Position numbers and translations under genes: made by a program. From Chrysoperla carnea (Eukaryota; Arthropoda; Insecta; Neuroptera; Chrysopidae): DNA of 64,000 bases. Positions 42,501 to 54,778 of the stretch are shown piece after piece. Within the stretch, counting starts at the first letter, position 1; each line of letters begins with the position of its first letter. The DNA lies in assembly GCF_905475395.1 (NCBI RefSeq), contig NC_058337.1:88964368-89028367 (forward strand). The letters are read 5' to 3'. The notes under the pieces were generated by a model. It saw only the letters and a list, made by a program, of their open reading frames with translations. It ran no database searches and was not told the origin of the DNA.

Positions 42501-45500
42501 TCTGACTGTTTTCAAGTTATTTTTAGATATTGCATAATTTAATAAAAAAATTTGTCTGCAATTTTTTTACAAGGTCAAGAACTACTTAAAATTAAAAAAA
42601 CTGTTATTTTGTATAAAAATGCTATCATACAAAGAGAAGAACTGTTTCAATTTTTAAAAAAAGAATTTGTTGATGAAAATCACAGGTGGTTGGGTAATGG
42701 AATCGAGGTAAATTTTTTGAGCAAAATCAGAATTTTATCAAGCCAGTTCATTTTTTGATCCCATATTAAGGATTAACATACAAACTATTAAATTAAAAGA
42801 TTTATCTAATAAATAAAAAGAAGTATCGATACTTTATCTTATTTTTCTTCACGTCCTTAGTAACAGCATATCATTGCAGTGATTTAGTAACGGAATTTTT
42901 CTAATCAAAGCTACTTTATCTATTTACCAAAGTAACTTCAAATTATCTATATATTTGATTTCACCAATCACGATTAGTTGTGCTATTGTTTAAAGCATTT
43001 TAATGTCGAGCACGTGTAAAAATTTCAAAACAAAATAATTTGTTCACCCATTTATAGATATAATATTTGGAAAATTACGTAATATCGAATACCGTTACAT
43101 ATCTATTGTATAAATTGTAGAGAACCACTGTTTCCTTCCGCAAAGTTGGTAGAGCATTGATATGCAAATACGTATAGTCCAGGTACCTATACGCATACAT
43201 TGCGTTTGTAAATGAACCTCTATAAATTTTTGTAAGTAAGATGCATTTTGTCAAGTGGATCAAGCAGCCTTTTCGAAAAAGATTATAGAGGAAAGTTTGG
43301 TAGACTCGACAAGAAGAAGCCATTCACGAAGTTTCAAGAATTTATTCATCATTTAAAAAACGGTCTAAAAGGGCACCGAGACTATAATATATTCAATTCA
43401 TTTCCATTATTGCGGTTGATCAAAAATCAAATAACTTTCATCAAAAATTAAGAAGATTTATTTAAATTTTTGTCTTGTTTTCCGTCCGAAGTATGAATTA
43501 ATAAAAAGTAGTATAAACGTTGTGCGTGTGTAGATATTGTGTGGCGTTACACCAGATTTTTTAATCAAATTCCTTCCCTTCAAAAATAAGGTCAAAACGT
43601 CATTTTAAGATTGCATTATACTTTTCGAAACATTACACCGCATTTCTGTTGTTAATAGTCTTGGATAAAAATGCAGTGTGCAGTAAATAATTCTTTTGTT
43701 TGCGATAAGAAAACATGTTTTATGTAATTTAAATACCGGAAAAAATAGAGCATATGACATTATTAAATTACTTAATGCGTTTTAAGTTTAAACCGTTATA
43801 AAAATTTGAAACTAATTATTAGGTCAGTCGTTCAAAAATTTTTTGAACCATTTGAACAATTTATGTGGAACAAGAATTCCAAATTTTTGTAGGTTCTGAC
43901 ATTTTTTGCAGATGTTTTAATTGCATTGATTTTTTTTCAAACAAACAAGAAAAAAAAACAAAAAAAATAGACGTTAAAACAAGTAGAATAAAAAAATCGC
44001 GCCTCGACGATTAGTTTATTTTTCTTTCAGAATTAAATATTAATAAACAGATAGGTTTTAAAAAATAAAAAAAGTTCATTAATAATTTATTTTCCTTATT
44101 TTCCAATAACTTTTGAGAAAAAACAACACATATTTGTTAAAGAAAAATACAACATAATAACAAATCGCCGAAGGATATAAATACAAACAAATTTCACGTT
44201 ATTGTTTTTAGCAAGTCTTAATTGTATGTACGCAGTAATAATAGGAAAAAGAAAACTTTGAAATCAGCCCCGGATCTATGTTTTTTATTAACCGGGGCAA
44301 GAACTTGATAATGACATTCCTTCTCCCCGCCGTTTGAGATAAATTGTAAAAAAAAACTCACAAATATAAAAATATGAGTACCAAGGGTGGCATTTTTTCA
44401 CGGAAAAATAAAACCCTTTAATATCTATTTCCTAATAATTTTAATTTTTGACATCGAATTAAACAATGCACAAATGGAAACATATAACCAGGAAAAACAA
44501 CTGACATAATCAATGCATTTCCTTAATCCTTAGGACCTAGAATTTTTTCCTCTCTAAAATTTGGTTTTAAAAGAAATAATTTCATTACAAAAAACTTCAT
44601 CCGCCAACAGTAACACACTGTAGACGTAATCAATGCATAAGGCATTTTACACCTTCTCGACAAGACAACACAAGACTTTTCAAATGGAAAGAAAAAGAAA
44701 TTTTTTTCTAATAATTTCTAATTATTGATATTCTTTAGATGTTTTTAATTTAAAGGCTGTATTAAAATTCGTATGTATAAATGTTTTTAAATAACTTTTC
44801 GATATCCTACGAAAATTTTCGGCTCTTAATCAATTAATAAGGACTTTTAAAATTTACTTAAAATTACATTTACTACAATAACATCTATTCTGACACTAGC
44901 AGCAATATTTAAATAAACTTTTAAACAAAAAATAAGTCCTTGACATTTATGCTAATTAGATAATATCATTTAGTAGTTTAAAAATAATTTTTTTAAATAA
45001 TTACTTAAATACTTTTTCACATGAATTTTTTAATATATTTAAACAAATATCATTTTATTTAAACTAATAACAGTAGGTATACACTTTAGGCATAAACTAA
45101 GGAGAGGGTTTAAATTTATGGTTTCCGGTGAGTAGTTAACAGACATATTACTTGTTTTACTGTGTATATTTAGAGTCGTTACATTTGATTGAATACACTC
45201 AATGGCCCAAAAATTAAAAACTTAGCACATTATATTGAGTGAAGAATCATATTAAAATTGACATATTCAAAGATGTACATGGCATATCAGATTGGGTCAG
45301 TTTTTGTAAATAAAATGGCATTGAGTACACAAACTTGTATGAACCCCCTTGTCATTTAAATGTACAGAAAGCAATCGCAAGCATGCACATCCGGTTTCGC
45401 AACCATCTTGATAAATTTTAGTAATATTTAACCAAGAAATTGTTAATATCAGTTAGGGAAGAAATATTCAGCAAATTTTCAACTCCATGTTTTGGGGAAA

Positions 45501-48500
45501 CCTCACCCTCACGGATAAACAGTGACGACGGCGTTTACGAAAAAATGTTTCAAATAAAATTTTATTTTTTTATTAGTAAACCTCTTTTACATTTAAACTT
45601 TTGTTCTATCTCTAACGGTTTACAAGATGGGTCTTACGACCCAAAACCCAATTGACCTATGTTGGTCATTTACGAACTTACCCTCACTTTAAAATTCCTG
45701 AGCACTGACCTGAGACCCACTGACCTGAGACCCACTGACCTTTGTTTCTCTTTTACGAACTCGACCTCAATTTTTATGTCCTGTGCATGGTATACAAATT
45801 TTAGCATGATATCTCTTTTCGTTTTAAGTTATCGTGTTGACAGACGGACAACCAGAAATGGACTAATTACGTGATTTTATTAACACATATACCTTGGTAG
45901 AACTAGACAACCTATACCAACATTTTGTTCGTAGCATCAATACTTTTAGGCGTTACAAACTTGGGACTAAACTTAGTATACCTGGTATATATTACATATA
46001 TACAGGGTATAACAATACTCCATGTCTGTAGAGTCATCAACAAAATGCTAAATTTCATAAATTAATGTTAAAATGATAATAATTGTTTTTTTTTTCTCTT
46101 TTACATCCTTCTATTTTTCCAGAGGCGTAGGTAAGAACTAAGAAATGTTAATTAAATGAATAATAGTTTTTATATTAACATTCATATGTGTATTTATTTT
46201 TAACATAAACATAACATAAATGCAATTATTATTTTTGCAAAAAGACACTTAAGTCAATTATTACAATACCATTAATTAATGTAGGAATACGTGCAATGTG
46301 TATTTTGTTCAAGGTAAACAAATTTTGTTCTGGTAATTTCTATATTTTCATTTATTCAAATTTTACAATAGAATGATTAATCATATACATTTATTTTGCT
46401 TTTATTGTGAGTAATTTAGTTAAAACTCATTTAAAAATAATAATAATGACGTATTGTAATAATTTTCTGTTTTTAAATTAACCACCACCATAATTTTTTA
46501 TAAAGGGTAAATCAGAAAATTTTTCCGTAATTATGGATTAATTTCTAAAAACAAGTAAAGGATTACAATAATATCTTTTTGCTAGAAATGTTGAATGAAT
46601 ATTTTATTTACTATTACAAAAAAAACTTTAAAATTTGTTTTATCTGTATCGTTTTATTCTCGAAAATCCCGAATTCATTCACACTCTAACAACAATGCAT
46701 AATATCACTGATGATAATAAGTTATCCTTACTTTTTTTTTAGAGAGACGTGAAAAATTCGCTCATAAAAATCTTAATACTTTTAATTAAGTATTTAAAAA
46801 AATATATATTATTTATACAGTGTATCAAATTAAGCCAACACCAAATGGAAAACTTTTTTGTTTTATGAAAAAAAGTTCATGATAAAGAGTTCTGCCTGGC
46901 CTAGAACGCAATATGCGCGTACGAATACTTATTTTTTACATTTTCGATAATATTTATTGAGAAAAGTTGATCTAAAATGATCAAATATTATCTATCTAGC
47001 ATGACAAAACAGATTTTTTTATTTTTACTTCCTTCTATTGATAACTGGGAGATGCAACCAGCCAACTGGCGATAGTAATTCGCACTTATTAAAATCAGAA
47101 GTAGACCCGAATTCAATAGTTACAATTTCGACTACCAGATGGCAATACTTGTACTTTCAATTATTTTAAGACCAATAATGCCACAGGAAGCGGACAACTT
47201 TTTTCAGTAGTTCCAATTTAGACCACCTGATTACCACCATATTAGCATTGATAATTTATGTCTACAGATCGACGTGTAGACAAATTGATACTATACATAA
47301 ATTTGCCACTGTATCCTAGATTAAATGTCATCTGTAGACATAAATTTTTTCAGTACCTAGCATAGAGAAGAGTTAGTACAAATAACAAAATCTGTTTTGT
47401 CATGATTGGATAATATTGGATATCTGGCCTTTTAATTTCAATTAGAATCTACTTTTCAATATTGTGGAATTTCCACATAAATATTGTGGATATTCCAAAA
47501 AATAAAGATAATTTACTCCAGAGCTAAATTGACATTTTTTTCGGCAAACCTCGTGTATACGAATACAAAAAATTGATTATTTCATTTTGCGTTTTAGAGC
47601 ATACAAAATTTGTTACCAAGAATAACTTTTTTTTCACTAAACAAATAATAAAAAAGTTTCTCATTTGGTGCCGACTTAATTTGACACATTGTATATTTAG
47701 AATAAAATTACTTGCAGCATGAATTTTTTTAAATAATAAAATATGATTCACAGTAAATATTATTATGCAATTAATGTTTATTTTTAATTTACATTTGAAT
47801 TTAATAAGGTCATGGCGACGTCATTTATTTTTTTAAACATATAAATCTTGTTTAGTTTGCATGTTTATTGAATAACAATCATAAAAATATTTTTATAATT
47901 TTTGTAAACAATTCCTTGATCAACACCTTGACGTATCGATTCACAAGATTTTAAATAAGTAATAATTTAAATATAGGGTTCCGTAATTGAAAACAAAAAA
48001 TTGATACTATTTTTTCTGTACAGTGGAACTTGGATAAGTGGAACCTAGATTCAATCACAATGTTCTGAATTGCAAGGAAAACTAAAACGTAAATTCATTT
48101 TAAAAAACAAAAAATTGTGGATGATATTCTTTCTTATTTTTGACTATGAAAAAGCACATAACCGGTGGGTGAATTCTTTTTTAAAAGACAAATATGGGAT
48201 TAAAATAGATAATTACGGGATTAAAGAAAAAATGGAAAGCTAACATGAATCTGGTAGTATTACATATGTGGTCCAGAAGAGACAAAAAATGTCGGTATTG
48301 GAATACTTAGAAATATTTCGCCACAAAAAGGATCAACAGTTACTTCTAAACGACCAAATAGACCTTATTTTTTCGTCATTGTTCAGTGCCTTGTGATTAT
48401 TTAAAATAATGTGATATATGAATGTTTGTACTGTGATATTTAAGTTTTATTTAGTTTTTTAACCGTTTTACCATTTGATTAGCTTAAGATATAAACAAAA

Positions 48501-51500
48501 ACTGTTTACTTTTTTTCTGTGCTAGACAGGTTTTACTGTCTTTTTTAACCAAAGCTTTATCATACGATTTTAATTGTTTTTATTGATTTTGTATCTATGT
48601 GCTGTTCTTGTTTAATTATTTAAATATTTATGCCCTTTTTGGAAATTTTAAATGATGTATCTTTTTTTTATAAATAAATATCTGTGATTAGAATTGAATT
48701 CTTTTATTGTCTGTGATGATGCTTTTAAAAAATGTGAAACAATTGTTGTAATCGGTTTTTTAAATTCAGTGATATTTTCGTATTATTAAAAATGAACTTC
48801 CACAAAGTAAAGCTCGAATAAATTAATTTAGACAAATACTGAATTGGAATAAACGCGTTTAGTTGGATGTTGATGCTCTAATAACAAGCAAATATTTTTT
48901 GAGTCAACGACTTCAATACTTAATTCAATAAAAGACGTATTTGCTATTATTTTAAGAACATGGAATCTTGCAACAAGTACTTCGTTTAACAGTGTATAAT
49001 AAATCATGTGAAAAAAACGCCTATAAGAAATATACGGCTAAAGATAATGTCTTATAAGAGACGCCAAAATTATTTGTGACATCATTATTATTACAATTTA
49101 ACTATTTATGATGTCACAAGAAAACTTGTATAGATTAAATCATTAATATAAATAACACAAGTGACCTCATACATTAAGTATTGATTATCTAAAAAATGCA
49201 AATGATCTTGTGATTTTAACCAAGTTTTTAATAACAAGAATGAGTAATTCTTCGTCATTTTTATGAGGTTTAAATACATTTATACGGGCGTGGAATTTTT
49301 TATTACGACCTTAGCACAATTATTTGGATATTAATGATAAGATCTTAATGCTGCCAATGTCACAACAGTGTGTCATTTCCATGCTGTATTTAATACAACG
49401 TGTTTATCCCCAAACAGAAAACCTTCAGAATTCCAGACTTAAAGTTGATCTAGTGCAAATAATGGAATTGATTTCACTGTAACCAGTGCCAATATCACTA
49501 CAAACAGTGCCATCTTTATCCATAGGCTTGTGTAAATTTGTATAACTAAAATGTATTTTTAAAATTGTAATTTTTATAATATATTTTTACATTTTCTTCA
49601 TATGGGGGCATAGTATAGTTTCAACCTTGGAATAAACTAATAAAACGCTTTTATTGATCGTTAGTTTTGGCCAGAATACACAATGTGCAAACAAAATATA
49701 ACATTTGTAATGTCGATTTTAATAACACTTTTCAAGGTTATTATATACACGAAAAGCAGGTGTTCCAAAAGTTTGGAAAAATTAAAATTTTTGTTTGTTT
49801 GCATGTGAAAATATATTTAAATCTAGCAGCTACTCGCTCGCTTTGCTAGACAATTTCAACTTTAAATGCAAAGAATAACGGGCGAATAGCCTTCGCTTCC
49901 CTTGGTCTCAATTACCCTTCTCTATAATACACGAAATATATGTTACTACTTTTTATTATGAATCTATTTAGTCTTTGCTTTTAAAATATAAATTTGTCCG
50001 TCGTAGCCTTAAATCATATTTAAGCACAAAGGTATACTTTCCGTTCAAAGCCATTATCATGGCTATCGAAATTATTTTTATGTGTCTAACTGAATTATTC
50101 ATCATTTAGAAAATTAAAATTGACACAGGCGGGGAAAGTTTTAGCTACACTCTAAGAGTTTAATAAAAAATTCACAACTTCAACGGTTTGATCGATTTTT
50201 CAAAATTCCGGAAAGGAAATTTGGAAAGGATCCAAATTTTGTAATAAGATTGTGATGTGCTAATCATTCATCAACTAGTTTGAAATGCTTATTAAATAAT
50301 ACTGGAATAATTCAACGCTTTATACAATTCCTACTCTTATCAGGTTTCCACATTTAAAAAAAATACCGATCAGTAAAGTTTACTGAGTTAATTGTTGAAA
50401 TACCATATATAGACAGTTTTGGTTACGCAATCGTTTGTTCTTTTACGTCATATAAGTAAAGAAAGATAGCCACTCTTAGCCACACATAACTGATATTCCC
50501 ATATAATACATACTATATAATTTGCGCTCTCTTTAATACACGTAAACAGTGATGTTTAAGAAAAAATGTTTCAAACAAAATTTGTTTATTTTTATATAAG
50601 GAACTTATTTTATATTTAATTTTTGTTCTATCTCTAACGGTTTACAAGACCCACAGACCTATGTTTCTTTTTTACAGACTCGACCCCTCTTTTTATGTCC
50701 TGGACACACTATAAAAATTTCAACTTGATACCTTTTCTAGTTTTTAAGTTATCGTGTCGACAGACAGACAGGCGGACGGATTACCGGAAATAAAATCTTT
50801 GGGTGATTTTATGATCACCTATACCATAATTTTGCTCGTATATCCCATAGTATAGCATCAATATTTTTAAGCGTTAAAAACTTGGGACTAAACTTATATC
50901 TCCGATATATTTCATATATAACATGGTATAAAAATGTTATATTTCTACGGTTATTGAATATTAAATGAGTTGCCACATAAAATACACCTTTAAAAAACAC
51001 GAAATAATTGAGCATTAGGTTTAATATATTTATGTGAATAAAAGGAGTGGAACATATTATAACAGAACTAACAATAAGAACAAAATATATCATCCGTTAG
51101 TAACTGAATTAAGGTTAGTACAGAAAGAATGAAGAGGCGAATATCAAGGTTGTGTGAACTGTATTATAATATATATTTTACAAATATGGATTTTACTGTT
51201 GAATGACTGTTGAAAAAGCTATCCGGAAACATTCTGTAGACGAAAATTTTTATTACTGATTGGGTAAAATGACTCACCGTCCGCTTACAAATGTGACAAA
51301 TAACTATGACGTTAGGTAAGGATATGCTGGCTATCCGCGAGAGAGACATTTAGTCCATAGCTATAGCCAACTTCCTTCATGCATATATATCACACAACCA
51401 TAAATTAAATTAATGTTCTGTTGGGGCGGCAGGAATTGGGACACCGCGTACGGAATTGGTAACGATTTATCCAACTGAGCTATTGGGGTTGACACAAATA

Positions 51501-54500
51501 ACTGTTGATCACTTTACTCATCGGTAACCAGCTCAAACTTTGTAATAAACCGACAATCGAACCCGTAAAAGCAATGGGCTATGGCAACTTTTCAAGCCCG
51601 GTTGCAAAAATGAAGGAGCTACTATTTCTTGTAAAGGTAGATTGAAAGCTACAGTTTCACGAAAAAATTATCCGGTTAACTTTTGGAGCAAGTTGATATC
51701 TCAAAGAGCATAATCAAAAACAAAGATCGCCATACTTTACTTCGATCGATCAAGTTGACCTGAAAATTACTTGATTCCTTGAAAAGGTAGGTTGAAAGCT
51801 AGAATTTCACGTGAAAATTACCCGTTTACCTTGTGGGTCAAGTTGGTATCCCAATTTTGCATTGTAAATTGCCCTTTCCTTCATTTCTGAAAATGGTCCG
51901 GTATGGTAGCCATAGCCCATTGTTTTTAAGAGTTTGATTGCCGCTTTATTACAAAATTTGAGCCGGTTACCGATAGGTCAAATGATTTTACTGTTTGTGT
52001 GAAGTGAAGTCGCTAAATTTACCGGCATATTGCTGATATACCTTTAGCCATTTATAAAAGAGTCTAAAATACGACTATCAGATCTCGTTTCATTTGAGCT
52101 AGATATAACGCCCTTAGGTCCAAATTCATATTTAAACATAAATGGTATAAAAGCCAATTTCATGACACAATTCACATTATATTTATGTATTTAATTTCTT
52201 TTTAAAACTTAAAAAAAAAACAAAAAAAAACACCCCTTTAAAAGAGACGCATTAGTTCCCTCAAAAATTTTACTTCCTACTTTTATAATATTTTTTTGAT
52301 ATGTGGTTGCATCTTCATTGTTTGTAATTGTAACGTTTGTCAAGTTTTTTTATATTACCTAGCAGTACCCAGCGGCCAGCAGATGCTTTGAAATGATTCA
52401 CTTCACAATAGAAGAGGCTCCAACAAGGATAAGTATAGGTAGATTTTATGAAATTATTTCTGCAATAATTACGTGACTTAAATCTAATTTGGACATTCAT
52501 ATCGTGTAATGTATTTATTATTAGCACGTAATTTAAAGCAAAGTCATCCCACGTAGTATTGATAAAATTTTAATATAATGAAAATAACTATAGAAATTTT
52601 GTAAAAAATATTGCAGATTAGGTACATGTAATAATAACCCAGTTATGTCTCAAAAATATAGGTACTTCAATAATCTATCTTGGTATCGATTTTTCTATGT
52701 ATTACGTTCTGTTAGTTGGTTTATATATACTTTTGTAGTCAGAAAACTGTCGCCAAATTGTTTTCTCTTATGTGATATAATTTAATTTATTAATAAAAGT
52801 ACTATTTTGTGAATTTCCGCTTTACAGAGACTGAACTTGTAATCTTCAAATGCCCATATTTTTTTGGTACCAGTATTCATAAATTATTTGAAGCGTTCGA
52901 ATAATCTAACACGCTGACTTTTCCTAGATAAAATTTATTTAATGTGATACTCTTCTTTATATCGAATTCAAATTTTTATTTTTTTTTTTTTAAACGTTGA
53001 AGCTGCAACTTATTTCTCCTACACATTAAGAAACTTTTTGTAGTAAGGACGATCAATAGGTAGACCATTCGTAAGTTCGAAGCGATTGAACTTATATTGC
53101 ATAATTTGTTTTACCAAACGACTTCAATTATTTTATTCCGAAACTGTTTTGTCGAATTGGAAGCATATATAAATTTGCATGATGTTTTTTGTTAGAATAA
53201 ATTGCCTTTCTAAACGGGCTATAAAGCAACTTCTTAAATTCTCATATTAAAGAATGTCCATGAAGAAAATTCGCCAAATTTTTTAATTAATTTAACAGTT
53301 GTAATTATTTAACTGAATTGATAAATGTCACTAATATTGCTGATTGCGCAATATTGGAGCAAAAAAAATTATAATAATTTATTTCACTCACTGGAAAACA
53401 AATTAGTCATAATCAAATTTTATTAAATCAATAAAAGTATGTTAAAATAGGTCAGAGGTTAAATTTTGAGAACATCTTATACATATATTGTATAATATGT
53501 ATATCGTCTCTGTCTACATATGATTTCATTCACAGTCATAAGGTGTTATTTATTTCTATAATTTCTGTTTCTACCATAAGATAAAATTCTTGTAATCAAT
53601 ATTGTTTATAACTGCAGGATGTCGTAATGGAATTCTTTCTCCTTGTTGATAATTTATTTTATTGAGTTTGCAGCATTTTTGTCTTACAATGACGAAGTTT
53701 AAATTAAGATACATTGAAATGCTAAGACTATTACAGAAGTCTCTTATCTCTAGGCTCTTTTATGTATCTCTTATCCGGTGATTGCCTGAGTGACAAGTTG
53801 AGGAGTGCTCAAGAAGAGCATATAGGACTCCTTGGCCTAGGTGCTGGTTACCCATTTGCGGTATCTATCTTATAGTTTAGTATTATTATTAGGCTTTTTT
53901 TTGGCAAATCAAAAGCATTACCATTTTTCTATGCTAAATACGCCTTAAGCATTTTAATTACGCTTCTTTGTTATTTCCTTCCGTCATTTCAAACAAATTT
54001 TCTTCGTCATCAAACAATTTTTTGAAAAGAGTTATAAGGTTTACAAGTTTTTGACTGGTAAACACATCACAAATGTACTTTTTATACATTGGAAAAAAGT
54101 CCTTTAATTTTTACTCCATTATGCTTTTATCCATTTCAAAAAATTTAATCAAAAAGCGCTTAATTTTTATTTTCCTCAAACAACTCTCGTTATAGTTATC
54201 TCTCTATCCTTCCCCTCTTAAAAAATCGAAGTGAGCTTTTATAAATGACTAATACACTGATCTAGCCGTTGAATTTTAAAATCATGATGAGCAAATAATT
54301 AAAAATAAATTATTGTTAACTTCTTTCCTTCGAGTTGTTGATAACTGACATCATCAATAAAAATAAATATAAAAAAATTCAATATTCAACATAATATTAC
54401 GTGTATCCTAAAATAGCACATTCAATTAAAAAAATTTAATTAATTAGGTAGTCAAACTTATTTTTTGAAATATATTGATCTTAGACATTATTATAAAATA

Positions 54501-54724
54501 AATGTAATAATATTATTTATTACCGCACCCAAGAACAACATTCTTGAGCCGTAAATAGAAACGACACCGGTCTTGTCGGTAAGAGAAGCGTAAGATATTT
54601 TTATCTGACAACTGCTTACAATAAACATTTGAACAAGTAAAAACTATATTGTTAAATTTTATTTTAAATATTATTGTTATAATTTGTATTATTAAAAATA
54701 AAATTATTTACCGATTGTTGCCAT
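36529..54724 (-). CDS. Farnesoic acid O-methyltransferase-like protein (2 x Methyltransf_FA + 2 x DM9), 7 coding exons, 445 aa
   Basis: Exons in transcript order: 54724-54712 (13 nt, MATI plus one base), 41013-40877, 40798-40534, 39758-39547, 39456-39222, 37074-36830, 36759-36529. Phases match at every junction. Domain 1 (about 5-138) starts [15 protein letters not shown] and contains [11 protein letters not shown]; domain 2 (about 139-285) repeats the pattern ([25 protein letters not shown]). A Pro/Ala/Ser/Gly linker (289-304) leads to DM9-1 ([12 protein letters not shown], from W308) and DM9-2 ([14 protein letters not shown], from W378), ending DYEVLVVQ. The family was named for methylating farnesoic acid, a juvenile hormone precursor, but it lacks a classical SAM-binding fold motif and that role is disputed; sugar binding through DM9 is the other idea. 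No signal peptide. Uncertain points: the 39222 donor could be 39228 (two residues fewer), and the 13-nt exon lies across a 13.7-kb intron. Confidence 0.88.
37075..39221. other. Intron 5 of the FAMeT-like gene
   Basis: 2147 bp, AT-rich, with no repeat family or coding signal that I could recognise. It separates the second Methyltransf_FA domain from the DM9 module. Confidence 0.5.
41400..41570 (+). repeat. Two-unit degenerate repeat, related to 17515-17620
   Basis: CTCTCCAAATTAAGCTAGAT ... GTCAAGAAAGTACC and CTCTCCAAATTGAGCTAAAG ... GTTAAGGAAGTGGC are adjacent related units of about 85 bp. The same unit occurs once in intron 1 of P450 gene 2. Confidence 0.5.
42574..42707 (+). other. Candidate internal exon of an unknown + strand gene inside the FAMeT intron
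   Basis: A frame ([14 protein letters not shown]..., ...[19 protein letters not shown], ...GNGIE) is bounded by a T-rich acceptor (ATTTTTTTACAAG) and a consensus donor (GAG/GTAAAT). Length 134 nt, phase 1 in and 0 out. The residue mix (many E, L, charged, one W) looks like a real helical protein segment. I do not recognise the family and found no partner exon, so it could be a relic. Confidence 0.3.
43225..43385 (-). repeat. Inverted copy of the P450 gene 3 intron repeat
   Basis: On the - strand: TTTAGACCGTTTTTTAAATG, GATGAATAAATTCTTGAAAC, GACGAGTCTACCAAAC, matching 32180-32420. The + strand frame at 43248-43451 is a by-product of this repeat. Confidence 0.6.
45501..46011 (+). repeat. Dispersed repeat family, copy C (5' truncated)
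   Basis: Starts at CCTCACGGATAAACAGTGAC and runs through TTGTTCTATCTCTAACGG, a local duplication of ACTGACCTGAGACCC, GTTATCGTGTTGACAGACGG and GGGACTAAACTTAGTATACC to TATACAGGGTATA. The first 100 bp of the family are missing. Confidence 0.85.
46816..47692. mobile_element. Non-autonomous Tc1/mariner-like element with long inverted arms
   Basis: Left TACAGTGTATCAAATTAAGC then CAACACCAAATGGAAAAC; right, read inverted, TACAATGTGTCAAATTAAGT then CGGCACCAAATGAGAAAC. TA at both ends fits a TA target duplication. A second inverted pair (GCATGACAAAACAGATTTTT near 46999 and AAAATCTGTTTTGTCATG near 47388) shows that the arms extend inward. No transposase frame. Confidence 0.65.
48142..48396 (+). pseudogene. 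Possible decayed transposase fragment
   Basis: A frame of 84 codons with one internal stop reads [19 protein letters not shown]... and [20 protein letters not shown]..., ending ...[10 protein letters not shown]. It follows a TACAGTGGAACTTGGATAAG sequence (48018-48037) that resembles pogo/Tigger-type terminal repeats. No matching right terminus was found; the identity is a guess. Confidence 0.2.
50381..50930 (+). repeat. Dispersed repeat family, copy D
   Basis: ACTGAGTTAATTGTTGAAAT, ACCATATATAGACAG, TTACGTCATATAAGTAAAG, TTGTTCTATCTCTAACGG, GTTATCGTGTCGACAGACAG, CTTGGGACTAAACTTATATC, ending ATATATAACATGGTATA. Nearly complete. Confidence 0.85.
51425..51500 (-). repeat. tRNA-derived SINE-like head
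   Basis: The - strand has a perfect RNA polymerase III A box (TAGCTCAGTTGG at 51482-51471) preceded by ACCCCAA and followed 25-30 nt later by GGTGTCCCAATTCC, a poor B box. The region is GC-richer than its flanks. It does not close into a tRNA cloverleaf, so a SINE head is more likely than a tRNA gene. Confidence 0.5.
51517..51977. repeat. 461-bp inverted repeat with internal direct repeats
   Basis: The left arm (CATCGGTAACCAGCTCAAAC ... GCAATGGGCTATGGC, about 51518-51595) and right arm (GCCATAGCCCATTG ... GAGCCGGTTACCGATAG, about 51908-51977) are reverse complements with few differences. Between them two direct repeats (from 51629 and 51778) share AAAGGTAG-TTGAAAGCTA, AATTTCACG and CAAGTTGATATCTC-type sequence. 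Confidence 0.75.
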
Positions 54725-54773
54725 GTTGGAAGATTAACAAGACAAAAAATAAAAAAAACAATACGTATACCAC

Positions 54774-54778
54774 ACTGA
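54774..54778 (-). promoter_or_regulatory. Possible initiator of the FAMeT-like gene
   Basis: TCAGT, the arthropod initiator core, lies 50 nt upstream of the start codon on the - strand; no TATA box is seen at the right distance. A short leader would fit, but this is a 5-bp match only. Confidence 0.25.

Larger units (their letters stand above)
41014..54711. other. 13.7-kb first intron of the FAMeT-like gene
   Basis: Repeat-rich: a doubled degenerate unit (41400-41570), a candidate + strand exon (42574-42707), an inverted dispersed repeat (43225-43385), copies C and D of the main family, a Tc1/mariner-like palindrome (46816-47692), a possible transposase relic (48142-48396), a SINE-like head (51425-51500) and an inverted repeat (51517-51977). 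The stretches 43500-45400, 48500-50300 and 52000-54500 show nothing recognisable. Confidence 0.6.

Noticed and set aside
43248-43451. + strand frame with basic, protein-like composition
   Set aside because: It is the reverse complement of the repeat in P450 gene 3 intron 6, not a gene.
47524-47751. - strand frame of 75 codons
   Set aside because: It crosses the right arm and border of the Tc1/mariner-like palindrome.
54500-54610. GC-richer patch with an ATG and possible donor on the - strand, an alternative first exon of the FAMeT-like gene
   Set aside because: The possible exon ends in phase 0, but the acceptor at 41013 needs phase 1; the 13-nt exon at 54712-54724 fits exactly.
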